Positions 43,387-52,261 of a stretch of DNA of 58,538 nucleotides are shown piece by piece; the stretch's first letter is position 1, and the number at the start of each line of letters is the position of its first letter. The stretch is from an uncultured Phycisphaerales bacterium (lineage in GTDB: Bacteria > Planctomycetota > Phycisphaerae > Phycisphaerales > SM1A02): assembly GCA_949373145.1 (NCBI GenBank), contig CASICI010000032.1, positions 1 to 58,538 of the forward strand. Reading direction: 5' to 3'. The translations under genes were made by a program, and so were the position numbers. Below the pieces are notes generated by a model. The model was not told the DNA's origin, ran no database searches, and was given only the letters and a program-made list of their open reading frames with translations.

Positions 43387-44985
43387 ATGATGAGCCTCCT
43401 CTTTTCCTTTCTCGTACTTCTTTGCTCAGGGATTTCCTCCGTTCAGGAGGAAACGCTCCTTGATGTACAGTTCGGACAGCAGGCTCGGTCAGCTCTCTCA
43501 CAGTCGGAATCAACCGGGGGCACAGCCAGACTCCTGCTGTATTTGCTGGAAAACAGACCTCAGTCCCCTGAATTTCCAGCAGAAGGCCCGTTTGCCCTGA
43601 GCCCGGGGCCGATTTTTACCTGGGAATTGACCGAGGAACAGATCACGACTGCCGCCGTGAAAGGGACTCTGAGTCTGGGAGCTCCTCAGTCAAGCTTTCC
43701 CGGAGCCATTGGATTGGTTTTCGGACCATTCAAGGGCCAATTGGCCTTGATTCTGGATGGCGCTCCATTTGGGCGCCTGGAGCAGGTGGTCCTCACTGGG
43801 GCAGTCTCCGAGCTCACCTTTGAGATCGATCGACCCCAGGCGATGTCGATGGAACTCAAGGGCCCGATGCCCCTCCCATCCCAAGGGGTCGGTCCCAAGG
43901 AGCGAATTCATGAGGTCACGCTGACAAGCCCACTGGTTGCTCGAACTCGAACAGCAGACACGACCCCGGAGGTACCGGAACACAGAGCCTTCGTCGTGCT
44001 TCCAAATGCTTATGACGAACTCGACGCACCACGCCGTCGGTGGCCGGTCATCTACGTGATTCCAGGATCGAGAACAGCGATCGAGCATGCTCGATCCCTC
44101 GCGAAGCTTCTTCATGAACCACGAATGAAAGATCTGATTCCTCAAGCGATCTGGGTCGTACTCGATTCGGAGAGCACCTACGGACATCATTTCTTCAACG
44201 ATTCCACGGTGCACGGTTCAAGATCCGAGGCGCTGATCACGGAGCTGATTCCGTGGCTGGACATACGGTATCGAACGGTCCCGGAGCCGGGTGCACGGAT
44301 TCTTCTTGGAGAAGAGCAAGGGGGACGCGCCGCGTTGACACTCCTGCTCGAGCATCCCGATGTCTTCTCCAAGGCATGGTCCTTGTCTCCCGATGCGGTG
44401 TCATTCGAGGCGCTTGGATGCCTCGATCTTTCGAATGACTCCAATGCATTCCTCGAACTCGACGAGTCACAACGTCCGGCGGTACGGACCGTGCTGAGCA
44501 AGGATCGTGAGATCGTGCACCTCGACGTGAAGGATGAAATTCTTCTGGCGGAAACGCTTTCCGCGAACGGCAGATCCGGTCAGCGTTGGGACGAGCTGCG
44601 AGCCGCCTTCGGAAGCCTGCAGACCCGGAAGAGTCTGGCACGATGGCCGTTCGATCCGGACACGGGAAACCTGCGACGGCCGGAAGTGAAGCACTGGATG
44701 GATCAGGATCTGGCGGAAAGCCTGCGAAGAAGCCCCGAGCTTGCAAGACGTCTGGTCGAGGATGCTCGCATCTTCGTCGGGACCTCCGACGAACGCTACC
44801 GCAACCTGGGCGTGAGGCATCTGCAGATGACTGCGGAGGAAACACTGAAGACCCGGGGAACCGAGCCGGGACCGTGGGTGGTCGAGGTCGAGGAAGCGGA
44901 CAGTGAATCCACCAACGCGATTTCACGTCTTCCCGTGCACGATGAGATCATCACGGTGCTTCGTGGCAGAGATCTTCACGACTGA
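43387..44985 (+). CDS. Secreted esterase-fold protein lacking the catalytic serine
   Basis: A 532-residue protein with a Sec signal (MMSLLFSFLVLLCSGISSV). Residues 20-190 are a beta-rich domain; about 200-400 resemble the putative esterase family (PF00756: FVVLPNAYDELDAPRRRWPVIYVIPGS, LIPQAIWVVLDSESTYGHHFFNDSTVHGSRSEALITELIPWLDIRYRT). The expected G-x-S-x-G-G nucleophile elbow is G-E-E-Q-G-G at 308-313, so Glu310 sits where the Ser should be. The last 130 residues are helical. The frame is intact, so this is a pseudoenzyme or uses a different chemistry. GGGA lies close upstream of two adjacent ATGs (43387, 43390). Confidence 0.75.
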   Translation: MMSLLFSFLVLLCSGISSVQEETLLDVQFGQQARSALSQSESTGGTARLLLYLLENRPQSPEFPAEGPFALSPGPIFTWELTEEQITTAAVKGTLSLGAPQSSFPGAIGLVFGPFKGQLALILDGAPFGRLEQVVLTGAVSELTFEIDRPQAMSMELKGPMPLPSQGVGPKERIHEVTLTSPLVARTRTADTTPEVPEHRAFVVLPNAYDELDAPRRRWPVIYVIPGSRTAIEHARSLAKLLHEPRMKDLIPQAIWVVLDSESTYGHHFFNDSTVHGSRSEALITELIPWLDIRYRTVPEPGARILLGEEQGGRAALTLLLEHPDVFSKAWSLSPDAVSFEALGCLDLSNDSNAFLELDESQRPAVRTVLSKDREIVHLDVKDEILLAETLSANGRSGQRWDELRAAFGSLQTRKSLARWPFDPDTGNLRRPEVKHWMDQDLAESLRRSPELARRLVEDARIFVGTSDERYRNLGVRHLQMTAEETLKTRGTEPGPWVVEVEEADSESTNAISRLPVHDEIITVLRGRDLHD

Positions 44986-44994
44986 ATGAACGGC

Positions 44995-46971
44995 TCAGAC
45001 CGAGGCGACCCCGAGCATGCGTGCGGCATGACGTGCGACATCGACCGAACGAAGGCCGAGGTATTCCAGTTCGTCCTCGACGGTGCGAGCTGACTTGGGG
45101 ATACGACGGACGTGCATCTGCTCGATCGTGAAACCATCTCCGGACTCGGTCACGGCATCCGCGACCGCGGAACCGATTCCGCCACCATAGTTGTCTTCGA
45201 CGGTGAGAATCATCCCGCCGTTGTCGTTGGCCACGTCCAGCAGCTTGTCGGCGTCGAACGGAAGTGAATAGAGGTCGATGATCGAGGCGTCGATTCCGGC
45301 CTTGTCCAGAAGTTCGATCGCCTTGTTGCACTCGTGCAGCATGTACCCGGCGGAGACGATCAGAAGATCACGTCCCGACGTGAGCACTTCCAGGCCACCG
45401 AGGTTGAAGACGGTGGAATCGTCGTAGAGGAATTCGACCTCGGGACGACAGGTGCGCATGTAGCAGACGCCTTCGTAGTCAGCCATGACCTGAGTCAGCC
45501 CGTAGGCCGCATAGGCATCGGCGGGCTGCAGAACGTAACAGGCGGGGTTGCCGCGGTGATCGGTGGCGGTACTGAGTGAGCGGAACCAGGCGACGTCCGG
45601 AAGCGACATCTGGCTTGGTCCGTCCGAAGCGGGCCCGATGCCGGAGTGGGATCCGACGACCTTGAGATTCGCGCCACTGTTGATGGCCAGTTCGATCTGA
45701 TCGTAGGCTCGGGTGAAGAACTTGGAGAATGTCGCCACGAAGGGAATCTTGCCCCCGGCGGAAAGTCCTGCACCGACCGAGACCATGTTCTGCTCGGCGA
45801 TCTTGCATTCGTACATTCGATCGGACAGCGCGGGATCGTTCCCGAACCATTCGGTGAAGGTCGAGTTCTTCACGTCGGCGTCGAGAACGACGACGCTGTC
45901 GTTGACGTGGCCGAGTGCTCGGAGTGCGACACCGAAAGCGCGTCGAGTCGCGAACTTTCCGGTGGCAAGCGTCGATGCCATGTCGAACTGCTTCATGGCT
46001 TCGGTGAATGAAGGTGCATCTTCGATGGAAGGTGCGGGAACGGACACGTCCGACGGCGGATAGATCGTGAGATCGTCACTGGCGTCCAGCGTGGAAGTCA
46101 GCTGAGTGCGCAATCCATCGAGTTCCTCGAGGGCGGCCTGCATCTTCTCGCCGGTGACGGGCTTGCCATGCCAGCCGCCGCCCTGACAGACGGGTGAACC
46201 CCATCCCTTCACGGTGTTCGCGACGATCGCGACAGGTACGCCCTGCGTGCCCTTTTCAAGGTTGGTTCGTGCGACATCAAGCGCCGTTTGAATCGCTTCG
46301 GGATCATGGCCGTCGATCACTTCGACGATGAATCCTGCGGCTTCAAGTTTCTTGGCGGTCACACCGGACGTCTGCTGATTCGAGACGCGATCGGACTGGC
46401 CGAAGCTGTTGCAGTTGAAGATGGGAACAACCGAGGTGAGCTGGTGGTCGATGATGAAATCGACGGCTTCCCAGACCTGACCTTCACGAGATTCGCCGTC
46501 ACCGATGATGCAGTAGATCTGCTTGTCGTATCCGTCCTGGCGGGCGGCAAGGCCCAGGCCTGCCGAGATGGAGAGTCCCATGCCGAGTGAGCCGGTCGCG
46601 GCGTCGAAGAATGGGAAGCCTTCGACGGGATTGGGATGACCGTCGATCGGAGAATCGATCGCACGGAGGGTGGCGGCGTCGGCCATGGTCATGGGACGGA
46701 GGTCACCATCTTTTCCGATCCCGACTCCGAGATCGGCACAGGCGGCGTACACGATGGGAACGGCATGACCTTCCGAGAGGACCAGGCGATCCGATCCGGC
46801 GTAGTGCGGATGTGCGGGAACCCAGCGCATGGTGTGGTACATCAACACGGTGACGATGTGCCCGAGGCTCATCGCGGACGTCGGGTGCCCCGCGCCGGCC
46901 GAGGCCGTGATTTCAAGAGAGGTCTTGTCGAGTTGAATGGCTTTCGCATGGACTGCAGCTGCAAAGGACAT
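44995..46971 (-). CDS. tkt: Transketolase
   Basis: A 658-residue thiamine-diphosphate enzyme of the pentose phosphate pathway, moving two-carbon ketol units between sugar phosphates. N-terminal TPP domain: SAGAGHPTSAMSLGHIVTVLM, SDRLVLSEGHAVPIVYAA, TPP signature GDGESREGQVWEAVDFIIDH. The middle (pyrimidine) domain has FGVALRALGHVN and the catalytic Glu region IAEQNMVSVGAGLSAGGKIPFVATFSKF, and the C-terminal domain follows. The short form resembles eukaryotic and actinobacterial-type transketolases more than the 660-plus E. coli type in its loops, but that is by eye. Convergent with the pseudo-esterase, 9 bases apart. Confidence 0.93.
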   Translation of the reverse strand: MSFAAAVHAKAIQLDKTSLEITASAGAGHPTSAMSLGHIVTVLMYHTMRWVPAHPHYAGSDRLVLSEGHAVPIVYAACADLGVGIGKDGDLRPMTMADAATLRAIDSPIDGHPNPVEGFPFFDAATGSLGMGLSISAGLGLAARQDGYDKQIYCIIGDGESREGQVWEAVDFIIDHQLTSVVPIFNCNSFGQSDRVSNQQTSGVTAKKLEAAGFIVEVIDGHDPEAIQTALDVARTNLEKGTQGVPVAIVANTVKGWGSPVCQGGGWHGKPVTGEKMQAALEELDGLRTQLTSTLDASDDLTIYPPSDVSVPAPSIEDAPSFTEAMKQFDMASTLATGKFATRRAFGVALRALGHVNDSVVVLDADVKNSTFTEWFGNDPALSDRMYECKIAEQNMVSVGAGLSAGGKIPFVATFSKFFTRAYDQIELAINSGANLKVVGSHSGIGPASDGPSQMSLPDVAWFRSLSTATDHRGNPACYVLQPADAYAAYGLTQVMADYEGVCYMRTCRPEVEFLYDDSTVFNLGGLEVLTSGRDLLIVSAGYMLHECNKAIELLDKAGIDASIIDLYSLPFDADKLLDVANDNGGMILTVEDNYGGGIGSAVADAVTESGDGFTIEQMHVRRIPKSARTVEDELEYLGLRSVDVARHAARMLGVASV

Positions 46972-47144
46972 GATCAGATTCCCTGCGCGTTTGCGCTATT
47001 CGAGACTCGAGAAAACCCCCGAATGGAGGTCGATGAAGGAGGGATCGATTCAAGAACATGAAATCGACCCTCGGGCAGATCGGACAGTATCCGCGGTATC
47101 AAGCATGGCCGCAACAGGTCAAACCTCTTTGTTACGGTGTCTTG

Positions 47145-49823
47145 ATGAAATACACGCATCATCAGCGAAAAATCTGGGTTCTAATGCTCCTGATCCTTGG
47201 TCTCACCACGACAGGGACGTGGGCTCAGGGAACGGATCAGGCTTTTCCAGATCCGGTTGATTCGAAAACCCTCGAACTGTGGATGGAAGACAGGACCTCA
47301 CAAGACGACTCGGGTTCCAATTCCGTGGTCTGGGGGCCCTGCCTTGACCGATACCAGACGCGATTTCAGGGACTTCGAGAGGGCGACATGGAAGCCTGGC
47401 TCGTGACCGATGCGGCCCGGGACGACAACGAACCCGAGGCGGTCGAAAAGCTCACTCGGGATCGAAGGTCGATTCTCGCCAGGATTCGAGGTCTTGATGA
47501 AATCCTGGCAGCGGAAATCACCGTGGCCACCGAGGAAGATGAATCGTTTCGCACCAGACTTTCAAATCGACTGGCCAGACGCCGCGCGCTCTCGGTGTGC
47601 CGACGACTGGGAACAGGCAAGATCGCCATGGATCTGATCGACCAGGTTCAGTCCGTCGAGCCGTCCGAGGAGATGACCCGCGAGCTCGCCCCCCTGCTGG
47701 CGTCCTGGGACGCGGAGATGCGACGGGAACTCGAGACCATCACGGAGACGATGCTGGATCTCGACGTCGAGAGGGCACGCCTGAAACTGGGATCGTTTCG
47801 AAGTGGCGATGATGGCGACGATTCGGAGATGGAGTGGATCGACTGGCATGAAGCACGTGAGGCGCTGCTCGATGATCGATACAAGGCACTCGCTCGACTC
47901 AGTCGCAGGACCGTGGAACTGGCACGAAGCATGGAACCGGTTCTCAAGCGGGTGAAGCACGAACGCCTGATGGAACGGATCCTTCCCAAACTCTATGGCC
48001 CCTATCTCTCCGGAAAAAGTGATCTTCCCGGGATCTTCGAGAAGGCTTGCAATCGACTCGATGCCGTCGAGGACGAAGAGGAGATCCAGTCCCTCGAAGA
48101 GCTCGAAGATGGGTGGCGCATGGCACGCAAGGAGGTCACCGACGAACTTCTGGACGTGGTCTCGTCGAGACGAAACCGTGAGGTGTTCATGATGTTCGGC
48201 TCCGAAGAGGAACAGTCGGAATCGACTCGACGCATGACGAGGATTCGCCAGCTGAGAACGGATCGAAAGGAACTCGACGAACGCTTTCGAGTGATGCTCT
48301 ACGCCATGATGGGCGAACCGCTCCCCGCCATCGAAACACGTGTGGATGCTTCATCGCCCATGGACGCGCTCCTCGAGGGACTCCCGGTGGAGTTCGGCAC
48401 CAGCATGGAAATGATCGAGACCGATGGAATGGTGGAGGGTGGATTCATCGTCGGCATCGCAGGTTCCACGACCCAGGGTGGCGACGAAACGGATGCACTG
48501 ATCGCCCAAATGATGGAGAACGGCATTGGTGGAGATGAGTCTCCTGGAGTGATCGTTCTGAGCCATACCATGACCGGCGAAGATGACATGGCCGGAATGT
48601 TGGGGGAAATCACGGGAGCGCTCCAGAATCTCGAGATGGGACCCGGTGAGATGATCGATGGGGCAACGAGTTCCATCGAACTCGATGCCTTTGCCTCGTT
48701 TCCCTTCAGGCCCCGAGCGATCTCCAACAAGCGGATTCTTGAATTTTCGCAAGCGGCAGGACTGTCTGAGTCACAGGAGATGATCATCACCTTGCTCCAT
48801 GAGGACTACGTGACGCTGTACGAGATTCAAAGCGATCTCTGGTCTCGAGATCACTTCGGTTCACTTCAGGAAAGCATGCGGAACATGGTGGAACGACAGC
48901 TTGAAGTGATGACTGAAAACGAGATCGTGAGACGAACGCTCCAGGAGATAGATCTGGACTTTCTCACTGATCTCGACACCACGCTGTCAGGCGTGGTGTC
49001 CGAGGAATCGATTCGACGCTTCATCGAACGCAGACAACGCGACTTTCACCGGGAATCCCTGACGGGAAGAGGTGGAATGCAACCCTGGGTGCCGGTCAGC
49101 GGAGCCCCAATGGCGGAACTCGAAACATTGATCGAGGCGTTCGGTTTCGAAGATGACGAGGACGTTTCGGAGTTGCTCAGGAGATGGCACCAGGAGGTCA
49201 CGCCGCTTCTCGTGAAATCATACGACTGCAAGATGGCTCAGAGTCGCCTGGAAATCACGATCATGTTCCAGGAGATGAACGAGATCGGGACGGACTCTGG
49301 ATTTGAGACCCTGAAGGAAGCTCACGGACGTTCGCTTGGAATGAACCGACAGCTCGCCGATCTGAACAACGCGACGGTCGAGGAAATCGCCGACATGCAG
49401 GATGCCTCGCGCTCGAACGAGTTGCTCCATGCCTGGCGAACGATGATCTGGCCCTCCGTCTACGAAGATGGCCTGGCGGATCGGACCCGTCTCGCACTTG
49501 AGATCGCCGGTGTCATGGGCGAACTGAAAGCGCCTCAGATCGCCGAGATCATGACACTCGAGATCGCCTACGAATCCAAGTACGAAACACTGTCGCTCGA
49601 GATGATCGACGCCAGACAGCGTCTTGAGAATGGTGAGATCGGGGACGAGCGGAGCATGACCATGGCCATGCGCGACTACGAGAAGATCGAGTTCGAACGA
49701 GATGAATTGAACGCGAGAACGATCCGGGACCTCGAAGAGGTGGTCGGAGCGGAACTGGCGGATCAACTCAAGGGACGTGCCACAGGTCTCGAAACGACTG
49801 GCAGGTCGGCTAGCGCACCTTGA
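47145..49823 (+). CDS. Large secreted helical protein of unknown function (892 aa)
   Basis: The frame is open from 47058, but the ATG at 47145 starts a Sec signal (MKYTHHQRKIWVLMLLILGLTTTGTWAQ). The rest is predicted almost wholly alpha-helical with heavy Glu/Arg content, long heptad-like stretches, and a Met/Gly-rich central segment (about residues 430-545). No membrane segment after the signal, no Cys pairs, no catalytic motif recognised. It may be a coiled-coil envelope or cell-surface structural protein. Ribosome site weak. It is divergent from transketolase and convergent with queF. Confidence 0.75.
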   Translation: MKYTHHQRKIWVLMLLILGLTTTGTWAQGTDQAFPDPVDSKTLELWMEDRTSQDDSGSNSVVWGPCLDRYQTRFQGLREGDMEAWLVTDAARDDNEPEAVEKLTRDRRSILARIRGLDEILAAEITVATEEDESFRTRLSNRLARRRALSVCRRLGTGKIAMDLIDQVQSVEPSEEMTRELAPLLASWDAEMRRELETITETMLDLDVERARLKLGSFRSGDDGDDSEMEWIDWHEAREALLDDRYKALARLSRRTVELARSMEPVLKRVKHERLMERILPKLYGPYLSGKSDLPGIFEKACNRLDAVEDEEEIQSLEELEDGWRMARKEVTDELLDVVSSRRNREVFMMFGSEEEQSESTRRMTRIRQLRTDRKELDERFRVMLYAMMGEPLPAIETRVDASSPMDALLEGLPVEFGTSMEMIETDGMVEGGFIVGIAGSTTQGGDETDALIAQMMENGIGGDESPGVIVLSHTMTGEDDMAGMLGEITGALQNLEMGPGEMIDGATSSIELDAFASFPFRPRAISNKRILEFSQAAGLSESQEMIITLLHEDYVTLYEIQSDLWSRDHFGSLQESMRNMVERQLEVMTENEIVRRTLQEIDLDFLTDLDTTLSGVVSEESIRRFIERRQRDFHRESLTGRGGMQPWVPVSGAPMAELETLIEAFGFEDDEDVSELLRRWHQEVTPLLVKSYDCKMAQSRLEITIMFQEMNEIGTDSGFETLKEAHGRSLGMNRQLADLNNATVEEIADMQDASRSNELLHAWRTMIWPSVYEDGLADRTRLALEIAGVMGELKAPQIAEIMTLEIAYESKYETLSLEMIDARQRLENGEIGDERSMTMAMRDYEKIEFERDELNARTIRDLEEVVGAELADQLKGRATGLETTGRSASAP

Positions 49824-49849
49824 CAAAGCCCTTGGAAGGGACCGGAGGT

Positions 49850-50209
49850 TCAGAAACGGGCTGGAACCTCGCCATGCTCTGCGATGATGCGGGAACGGAT
49901 GCCGCCTCGTCCCTTCCAGTCCGTGATGACCTGCATCCAGACCGGTGACATGGTGGTGGCGAGATCTTCTCTGATGCGATTGGTCACGGCCTCGTAGAAG
50001 ATGCCCTCGTTCCGGAACGACTGGAAGTACATCTTGAGACTTTTCAGTTCGACGCAGACCGCCGCAGGTTCATAGCGCACGGTGATCGTTCCGAAGTCCG
50101 GATGACCGGTCTTGGGGCAGACGGAGGTGAACTCCTCGTTGACGTGTTCGATGATGAACGTGGTCTCTGAGGGGGAATCGAAGAATTCAAGCAGTTGACT
50201 GTCGGGCAT
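49850..50209 (-). CDS. queF: NADPH-dependent preQ1 synthase QueF (type I)
   Basis: A 119-residue enzyme reducing 7-cyano-7-deazaguanine to preQ1 for queuosine tRNA modification. The catalytic Cys is C31 in TSVCPKTGHPDFG with Asp38, and the QueF signature ELKSLKMYFQSFRNEGIFYEAVTNRI is at 54-79. The ATG at 50209 begins the usual family N-terminus (MPDSQLLEF); the frame extends to 50239 with a TTG. The start lies 10 bases past the stop of the TPR lipoprotein gene, so the two are probably translationally coupled. Confidence 0.95.
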   Translation of the reverse strand: MPDSQLLEFFDSPSETTFIIEHVNEEFTSVCPKTGHPDFGTITVRYEPAAVCVELKSLKMYFQSFRNEGIFYEAVTNRIREDLATTMSPVWMQVITDWKGRGGIRSRIIAEHGEVPARF

Positions 50210-50219
50210 CGGAGTGTCA

Positions 50220-51239
50220 TCACAAAGAGTAGGTGGCAAGAATCTTGATCACCTTGGGCTGGTCCGGGTTGAGACGAAGACTTTGCTGAAGCGCGGAGCG
50301 GGCGATGTCCGCCATTTCGGCGTCGGCCCGCTCGCCGCGCAACCAGGATTTGAGCGCATTGACGCCGAGGCCGTTCAGGCTGGGCCAGTCATCGGGCTTC
50401 AGGTCGACGGCATCCTGATAGGCCTTCAGCGAACCATCGTAATCCTTGAGGTAGAAGAGTGCGCGACCAAGACGTTCGTAGGTGTTCGCGGAAGGTGCCA
50501 TTGTGACCAGGGCTTCAGCGGTGTTGGCGGCTTCCTCCCATCGCTCGGTCTTGAGGTAGCTGTTGACCATTCGGAGAAGAAGCTCTTCAGTCATCTCGCC
50601 GAGCTCGATCGCGATTTCAAGTTCCTTGACGGCCAGACCGTGCTGACCTGATGCTTCGAGCGAGTTGGCGAGCCCAACACGAATCGCGACGTCCTCGGGC
50701 TCCAACTTGGCCGCGGTTCTGGCGAAGGAAACCGCCGCTTCGGGCTTGCCGAGTGCAATGAGTGTCTTGGCGGCGCCGACGTTGGCGATGACGCTGGTGG
50801 GCCTGATCGCGAGAGCGCGTTGGTAGGCACGAACCGCTTCCGAATATTGCCTGAGGGCTTCGAGCACGGTGCCATGACCGAACTGAGCATCGAAGCTGCC
50901 CGGTTCAAGGCGGGCGGCTCGGGAGAAGCTGCGCTCGGCGGGCTTGAGCTGACCTGATTCCAGTTGGACGTTTCCGAGCCCGAGGTACGCATCGGTCAGG
51001 GTGGGGTTCTGCGCGAGCAGGGACTCGAAGAGCTTGATCGCTTCGGCATACTCACCCGCTTCACCCGCCTGCTCCGCGGCAACCAGGTCAAGAACCTGGT
51101 TCTCGGTCGGTTCCGTCGTCCGATTGAAATTGGCCATGGATGGTCGCGAAGTTCGAACCACTGCGGTGTCCGTCTGAAGGCAACCGCCCCCGAGGAGAGC
51201 GCACGTCGCAAGACAGAGTGTTGGAATACTGAACTTCAT
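50220..51239 (-). CDS. TPR-repeat lipoprotein (339 aa)
   Basis: MKFSIPTLCLATCALLGGGC is a lipoprotein signal (lipobox LGGGC, Cys20). The mature part holds about seven tetratricopeptide repeats, for example YAEAIKLFESLLAQNPTLTDAYLGLGNVQLESGQLKPAERSFSRAARLEP and EAVRAYQRALAIRPTSVIANVGAAKTLIALGKPEAAVSFARTAAKLEP. Probably an envelope protein-protein scaffold. It precedes queF directly. Function otherwise unknown. Confidence 0.85.
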   Translation of the reverse strand: MKFSIPTLCLATCALLGGGCLQTDTAVVRTSRPSMANFNRTTEPTENQVLDLVAAEQAGEAGEYAEAIKLFESLLAQNPTLTDAYLGLGNVQLESGQLKPAERSFSRAARLEPGSFDAQFGHGTVLEALRQYSEAVRAYQRALAIRPTSVIANVGAAKTLIALGKPEAAVSFARTAAKLEPEDVAIRVGLANSLEASGQHGLAVKELEIAIELGEMTEELLLRMVNSYLKTERWEEAANTAEALVTMAPSANTYERLGRALFYLKDYDGSLKAYQDAVDLKPDDWPSLNGLGVNALKSWLRGERADAEMADIARSALQQSLRLNPDQPKVIKILATYSL

Positions 51240-51290
51240 AGCTGGGACATGCTCCTCGACGCCTCTTCTGGGCGTGGATACCTTAGTCGT

Positions 51291-52217
51291 TCATACTGAG
51301 CGATCTCGGACAAACCCCCGAAGTCGTTCCATGTTTCTCTCATCCCAATTTCGGCCATTCTGGTCCTCTTCCTTGGCGGTTTCAAGGATCATCGGTCGAT
51401 TTAGTAGCTTGGGATGATTGAGAATAGCCTCGAAACAGGAATCTCCACAACACCCCTCTCCGATGTGGGCATGCCGATCCAACCTGGAGCCCAGTGCCCC
51501 GATGGAATCATTCAGGTGCACCACACACAGCTGATCGAGCCCACAGAGAGACTCAAAAGAGGCCAGAACCGCTTCGGCACCATCTGCCGAGCTCATATCG
51601 TAACCCGCTGCTGTGACATGACATGTGTCCAGACAGAAGCCAAGTCGTTCAGGCTCTTTCACCCCGTCTCGAATCCAAGCCAAGTGACTGAAATCGTAGC
51701 CCAGGTTGGAGCCCGACCCGGTGGTGGTCTCCAGACAGGTCACGACCTGATAACCGGATGTTTCCTGATGAAGCTGGTCCAGGGCGTCAATGATTCGATT
51801 CAAGCCACTTTTTTCGTCGGCAGAGGGGGATGTGCCGAGTGGATGTGGTTTTCCACGGCCCAGCGACTTTCCCAGATGCGCCCCGGGATGAGACACCAGA
51901 AGCGGGATCGAGAGGGTGGCGCATCGCTCGATTTCATCTCGTTGCAGAGCCAGTGACTTCTTTCTCGAGTCCGGATCAGGCGACGCCATGTTGATCAGAT
52001 AACTGTTGTGGCTGACCGTTCTGAAATCCGAAGGATCGCTCCAGCCAAGCGCCTTCAGTTGCGATGACCAGGCTGCGATGTCCGAATCCTTCAACGGAGG
52101 TGACGACCAACGCCTCTGATTCTTGGTGAAGACCTGGACACACTCCATCTGAAGACGTTCCGCTTCATCGAGGGCGTTGACCATGCCGCCGGAGATTGAA
52201 AGATGGGATCCAAGCAT
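51291..52217 (-). CDS. nfo: Endonuclease IV (AP endonuclease)
   Basis: A 308-residue zinc enzyme that cleaves the backbone at abasic sites in base-excision repair. MLGSHLSISGGM (start of the family), SHNSYLINMASPDPDSRKKSL, VSHPGAHLG, VTCLETTTGSGSNLG, GFCLDTCHVTAAGYDM, VHLNDSIGALGSRLDRHAHIGEG and MILETAKEED cover the metal-binding His, Glu and Asp residues. Intact and full-length. Between the TPR gene (51 bases) and the zinc-ribbon membrane gene (44 bases), all on the minus strand. Confidence 0.96.
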   Translation of the reverse strand: MLGSHLSISGGMVNALDEAERLQMECVQVFTKNQRRWSSPPLKDSDIAAWSSQLKALGWSDPSDFRTVSHNSYLINMASPDPDSRKKSLALQRDEIERCATLSIPLLVSHPGAHLGKSLGRGKPHPLGTSPSADEKSGLNRIIDALDQLHQETSGYQVVTCLETTTGSGSNLGYDFSHLAWIRDGVKEPERLGFCLDTCHVTAAGYDMSSADGAEAVLASFESLCGLDQLCVVHLNDSIGALGSRLDRHAHIGEGCCGDSCFEAILNHPKLLNRPMILETAKEEDQNGRNWDERNMERLRGFVRDRSV

Positions 52218-52261
52218 GAAGAGTCCTTCGGAAAAATGGGTGACGACGGGAAATCCGATGA

